This document shows positions 60,791 through 64,000 of a stretch of 64,000 bases of DNA, one piece after another. Numbering within the stretch: position 1 is the stretch's first letter; every line of letters begins with the position of its first letter. The notes under the pieces are model-generated. The model was not told where the DNA came from. It was given only the letters and a program-made list of their open reading frames with translations, and did not search any database. The stretch is from Blastococcus aurantiacus (GTDB taxonomy: Bacteria > Actinomycetota > Actinomycetes > Mycobacteriales > Geodermatophilaceae), in NCBI RefSeq assembly GCF_900102425.1, contig NZ_FNBT01000002.1, forward strand, positions 434,001 to 498,000, in the 5' to 3' direction. Position numbers and translations under genes: made by a program.

Positions 60791-62166
60791 GCGCCGGCCC
60801 CGGCGGCGGCCAGCCGGCGGCGGACCTGGACCAGGTTGGCCAGCACCTCGAAGACGGCGACGCCGACGACCGAGCCGACGACGGGACCGGCCGCCCCGAG
60901 CGGGCCGGTCAGGTACCAGGACAGCCCCACGTTGACCGGCAACATGATCACGATCATCAGCGCCTGGTAGCGGAGGCCCGGCGCGTCGGTCAGGTACATG
61001 CCCAGCGGGTACTTCACCGCCTGCAGCACCATGAGCACCGCGAAGGCAACCACCACCGGGACGCCCAGGGAGATCTCCCCTCCCGACGCCAACTGCGCGA
61101 GGAGCGGGGAGGCGAGGCCGACGGCCAGGGAGAGCGCGGCCGCGCAGGCGCCGAAGGCCAGGGCCATGGGCACCGGGGAGCCCGGGGTCCCCGCCGCGCG
61201 GGCGCGCGCGAACACCGGCCAGAGGGCGATGCCGCCGGCGCTCACGACCGCCCAGATGGGGATGAACATCTGCGCGGCGAGGCTGTACTCGGCGAGGACG
61301 CCGTCGCCCGCGCGGTGGCTGAGCACGAGCCGGTCGGTCTGCATCGCCAGCGGGACGGCGACCATCTGGACCAGCATCGGCCAGGCCACGTCCATCACCT
61401 GACCACCGCGGTGCGTGCGGAGCCGGAACGCCTGCCACAGCGCCACCCCGACGGCCGGGCGGACCGACCGGGCTGCGACCAGGGTGCAGACGACCGACAG
61501 GAGCAGGGTCGCGGCGTAGGCGAAGCAGGCGACCACCGCGCCGGCGGGCAGGTCCCACCAGAGGCACAGCAGGACGGCGGCCAGCACCAGCGGCGTCTGC
61601 AGGCCCTGGACCGCGATCGACACGTGGTTGCGGCGCAGCCCGACGAGGATGCGCTGGCCGATGCTCAAGGGCACCGAGAGCGCGAACAGCACGACGCAGG
61701 CCGTGGCCACGGCCGGGCCGGTGTCGCCGTCCAGTCCGCCGCCCAGCAGCGCCGGCCACAGGCCCAGGCCCAGCAACGCCACCGCGGCCAGCGCCAGCAG
61801 GGTCGCCGAGACGGCCAGCAGGCGCAGGACGGTGACGAGAACGCGCCGGACCTGCTCGTCCCGCGCCGGGGCGTCGGAACCCGAGACGGCGTTCATGACG
61901 GCAGCCGCGAGGCCCAGGTCGACGAACGGCAGCAGGGCCGCGAGACCGACCAGCAGCGTGTACTGCGCGTAGGCGGGCGTGCCGTAGTTCTCGATGACGA
62001 GACGGGTGACGACGATGCCGAGCACCGCGGAGACCGGGAGCACCAGCATCCGGGCGCCGGCGCTGCGCAGCGGCCCCGTCCACGCGCGCTGCACCGGCGG
62101 GTCGGCGACGGCGCCCACCGCACCGGTGGCCTCCACGGAGGGACGTGCCGGAGCTCCGGTCGTCAT
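60787..62166 (-). CDS. Polysaccharide flippase (Wzx/MVF-like)
   Basis: The 459-residue protein has about 12-14 membrane helices with the MOP-superfamily pattern: RMLVLPVSAVLGIVVTRLVI, YAQYTLLVGLAALLPFVDLGL, then LVGLRRNHVSIAVQGLQTPLV and DVAWPMLVQMVAVPLAMQTD. It would flip lipid-linked repeat units across the membrane to the Wzy-like polymerase. GGGGGAGG precedes ATG 62166 by eight bases. First gene of the minus-strand operon, after a terminator hairpin. Confidence 0.88.
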   Translation of the reverse strand: MTTGAPARPSVEATGAVGAVADPPVQRAWTGPLRSAGARMLVLPVSAVLGIVVTRLVIENYGTPAYAQYTLLVGLAALLPFVDLGLAAAVMNAVSGSDAPARDEQVRRVLVTVLRLLAVSATLLALAAVALLGLGLWPALLGGGLDGDTGPAVATACVVLFALSVPLSIGQRILVGLRRNHVSIAVQGLQTPLVLAAVLLCLWWDLPAGAVVACFAYAATLLLSVVCTLVAARSVRPAVGVALWQAFRLRTHRGGQVMDVAWPMLVQMVAVPLAMQTDRLVLSHRAGDGVLAEYSLAAQMFIPIWAVVSAGGIALWPVFARARAAGTPGSPVPMALAFGACAAALSLAVGLASPLLAQLASGGEISLGVPVVVAFAVLMVLQAVKYPLGMYLTDAPGLRYQALMIVIMLPVNVGLSWYLTGPLGAAGPVVGSVVGVAVFEVLANLVQVRRRLAAAGAGA

Positions 62167-62282
62167 CAGGCCCCCTCCCCCGTTCGCCGCGCACGGCGCA
62201 GCCGGCGCCTCGGCGAGCCGCCACGTGCCAGATTGCCAGCTCAGAGGGCTGTGGAGCCCTCCGCGGACGGCCCCCTCACACC

Positions 62283-62323
62283 GATGAGGGAGGGCACCGG
62301 CCGGAGCCGGGCCCTCCCTCATC
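62283..62323 (-). terminator. Terminator after the PKD protein gene
   Basis: A 13-bp perfect stem (62283-62295 with 62311-62323) continues after one bulged A into a second 5-bp stem, closed by CGGA. It begins 23 bases after the stop of the PKD gene and separates it from the flippase operon. Confidence 0.75.
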
Positions 62324-62345
62324 AGGTGGAGCTACGAGGTGTTCG

Positions 62346-64000
62346 TCAGCGCGCGATCGGGGCCGTCCCGGCCGCACCGGCCCACAGGTCGTCGACGTTC
62401 ACCCGGACGGGCGCGGTCGCCGAGCCGGCGACGTACACCGACACCCCGATGCCGCCCGCGCCCTGCAGCGCCGCGTTCGCGCCCGTGTCGGTGGCGCTGA
62501 GCTGCCAGCCGGTGGGCTCGACCGTGCCCGAGGTCCAGGCCTTGGCCTGGAGCGTCGGCGTCTCGGCGCCGGTGACGTCGAAGCGCACCTGGAGGACGGT
62601 GCCGGGCGTGTAGGTGCCCGGCAGGGTGATCGTCTTCAGAGCCGTCTCGGTGCCCGCAGCGGTCCGCAGGAGCGCCATGACCACCTTGCCGTCGGCCTGG
62701 AAGCGCACCGACACCCGGTAGACGTTGTTGCCCGCGGTGCGGCGTGCCATCAGGTAGACGAAGCTGCCGCCCCCGGTCGGCGCCCGGTCGAGGGAGAGCC
62801 CGGCCTGCACCGCCACGTCGCGCGCCTGCACGGAGTTCAGCAGCGCCGCTGCCGACGCCCCTCCCGTGGCCACGTCCAGGTGACCGACGCCGCCGGAGAC
62901 CGACGCGGCGCCACCGGACAGGGTCCACGCGCCGCCGACCTGGGCGACGCCGAACCCGCTGGCGACCTCCCGCTCGAAGGCGTCCATCGCCAGCGGCGGC
63001 GCCCCGACGAGGACCGCACGCTCGACCACGGCGGTGGCGCCGTCGTCGTCGGTCACGGTCAGCCGCACCGTGTACGTGCCACCCGCGGTGTAGGCGTGCG
63101 ACGCCGTGGCACCGGTGGCGGTCGTCCCGTCACCGAAGTCCCACGCGTAGGACGACACCGTTCCGTCGGGGTCGGCCGACGCGGCTCCGTCGACCACCAC
63201 GGACAGGTCCGTCGCGGTGGACGTGAACGCCGCCGTCGGCGCCTGGTTCACCCGCGGGGCGGTCACGGTGACCTCCCGCTCGGCGGTGGCCGTCGCGCCG
63301 TCGTCGTCGGTCACGGTGAGCCGCACGGTGTAGGTGCCCGCGGCGGTGTAGTCGTGCGACGCCGTCGCACCGGTTCCGGTCGACCCGTCGCCGAAGTCCC
63401 AGTCGTGGGAGACGACGGAGCCGTCGGCATCGGCCGAGCCGGCGCCGTCGACGTCGACCCGCAGGTCGGCCACCGACGAGGTGAACGCGGCCGTCGGCGC
63501 CTGGTTCGGCGGTTCGGGGCTCACCTGGACCAGGCGGCTGCTCGTGCTGGTGGCACCCGCGGCGTCGGTGACCGTCAGGCCGACGACGTAGGTGCCGCCG
63601 GCGCCGTAGGTGTGCGACACGGTGCGGCCGGTGGCCGTGGTGCCGTCACCGAGGGTCCAGGCGTAGGAGGCGATCGGACCCTCGGCGTCCACCGAGCGGC
63701 TCGCGTCGAGGTCCGCCGTCAGGTAGGTGGTGGTCGACGAGAACCGGGCGGCCGGGACCTGGTTCACCGGGGCGCCGCTGACGTGCCCCATGACCTGGGC
63801 GGCCGTGAGCGCCTTCGGGTAGTACGCCACCTCGTCGATCCGGCCGCTGAAGGTGTTCGAGCCACCCATCGCGCGGTCGCTGCCCACCCGGAGGTAGCCG
63901 TTGTAGGACTCCCCGGACTTCGTGTCGGTGCGCGAGCCCACCAGCGTCCCGTCGACGTACAGCGCCATGCCGTTCGCACCCATCGAGGCAGCGACGTGGT
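62346..64000 (-). CDS. LamG-PKD repeat surface protein (5' end outside window)
   Basis: The visible 550 residues start inside a LamG domain (HVAASMGANGMALYVDGTLV; RIDEVAYYPKALTAAQV). Three PKD domains follow at about 73-157, 160-243 and 246-328 of the visible part, each with the FGDG core (LGDGTTATG, FGDGSTGTG, FGDGTTATG) and TYTVRLTVTD-type ends. Domains 2 and 3 are nearly identical, suggesting recent duplication. A C-terminal beta-sandwich of 215 residues has FEREVASGFGVAQVGGAWTL and ends in VNVDDLWAG. No sortase motif is present at the end. Probably secreted and carbohydrate-binding; the start lies beyond 64000. Confidence 0.88.
   Translation of the reverse strand, partial: HVAASMGANGMALYVDGTLVGSRTDTKSGESYNGYLRVGSDRAMGGSNTFSGRIDEVAYYPKALTAAQVMGHVSGAPVNQVPAARFSSTTTYLTADLDASRSVDAEGPIASYAWTLGDGTTATGRTVSHTYGAGGTYVVGLTVTDAAGATSTSSRLVQVSPEPPNQAPTAAFTSSVADLRVDVDGAGSADADGSVVSHDWDFGDGSTGTGATASHDYTAAGTYTVRLTVTDDDGATATAEREVTVTAPRVNQAPTAAFTSTATDLSVVVDGAASADPDGTVSSYAWDFGDGTTATGATASHAYTAGGTYTVRLTVTDDDGATAVVERAVLVGAPPLAMDAFEREVASGFGVAQVGGAWTLSGGAASVSGGVGHLDVATGGASAAALLNSVQARDVAVQAGLSLDRAPTGGGSFVYLMARRTAGNNVYRVSVRFQADGKVVMALLRTAAGTETALKTITLPGTYTPGTVLQVRFDVTGAETPTLQAKAWTSGTVEPTGWQLSATDTGANAALQGAGGIGVSVYVAGSATAPVRVNVDDLWAGAAGTAPIAR

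Overview
The window is a very GC-rich chromosomal segment of a motile actinobacterium. Mycothiol enzymology (mca), a Z-isoprenyl diphosphate synthase of the mycobacterial Rv1086 type, leaderless transcripts with TANNNT boxes, and flagellar genes together point to the Geodermatophilaceae or a close relative. The genus cannot be decided from the sequence. No transposase, integrase, phage gene, rRNA operon or CRISPR array was seen.

Region 1 (1-13.1 kb, plus strand) is the distal half of a flagellar cluster: a C-terminal scrap of an upstream gene (possibly flbD), motA, motB, fliL, then a strong hairpin, then fliM, fliN, fliO, fliP, fliQ, fliR, flhB, flhA, an oversized flhF-like gene and a small two-helix membrane protein. 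Most junctions overlap by 4 bases, so translation is probably coupled. These genes make the stator (MotAB), the switch (FliMN) and the export gate (FliOPQR-FlhAB). The FlhF homologue has lost its GTPase motifs and carries a long low-complexity insert.

Region 2 (13.2-27.5 kb) is housekeeping with two decayed genes. A DUF559/AbiEi-like gene is broken by a one-base frameshift, and a GNAT remnant overlaps an intact GNAT gene. In between lie phoH2, a small membrane protein, a DUF885 peptidase, the isoprenyl synthase, hemolysin III, a PadR regulator with its membrane partner, a geranylgeranyl-reductase-like flavoprotein, a DinB/MPI-fold protein, a possible autoregulated DNA-binding protein, a secreted protein, mca, greA and an RNHCP protein. 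The uppS-hlyIII-mca-greA grouping resembles the M. tuberculosis Rv1080-Rv1086 neighbourhood.

Region 3 (27.5-43.2 kb) holds an M3 oligopeptidase, a DrrAB-type ABC exporter, a MoxR AAA/VWA pair, an alpha/beta hydrolase overlapping a DUF2252 gene tail to tail, an SGNH hydrolase, a thiolase, two near-identical terminators, a Bax-inhibitor-1 protein, a class I tRNA with anticodon UAA, and a family 5 uracil-DNA glycosylase.

Region 4 (42.3-51.2 kb, minus strand) is mfd, a SurA-like lipoprotein, mazG, eno, divIC/ftsB, DUF501 and ppx, in the same order as M. tuberculosis Rv1020-Rv1026.

Region 5 (51.3-64 kb) is an exopolysaccharide locus: a TagD-like cytidylyltransferase, a low-molecular-weight tyrosine phosphatase and a BY-kinase on the minus strand. 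Divergent from them is a three-part protein that joins a Wzz-like domain, a dead kinase domain and a Wzy/O-antigen-ligase membrane domain; it is followed by a GT4 transferase. A convergent minus-strand operon encodes a flippase, two GT2 transferases and a GT87 transferase. The window ends inside a LamG-PKD surface protein. The fused Wzz/pseudokinase/Wzy protein is the most unusual item here. At least eight genes have a TANNNT box 6-7 bases before the start codon, which implies widespread leaderless transcription and was used to choose several starts.
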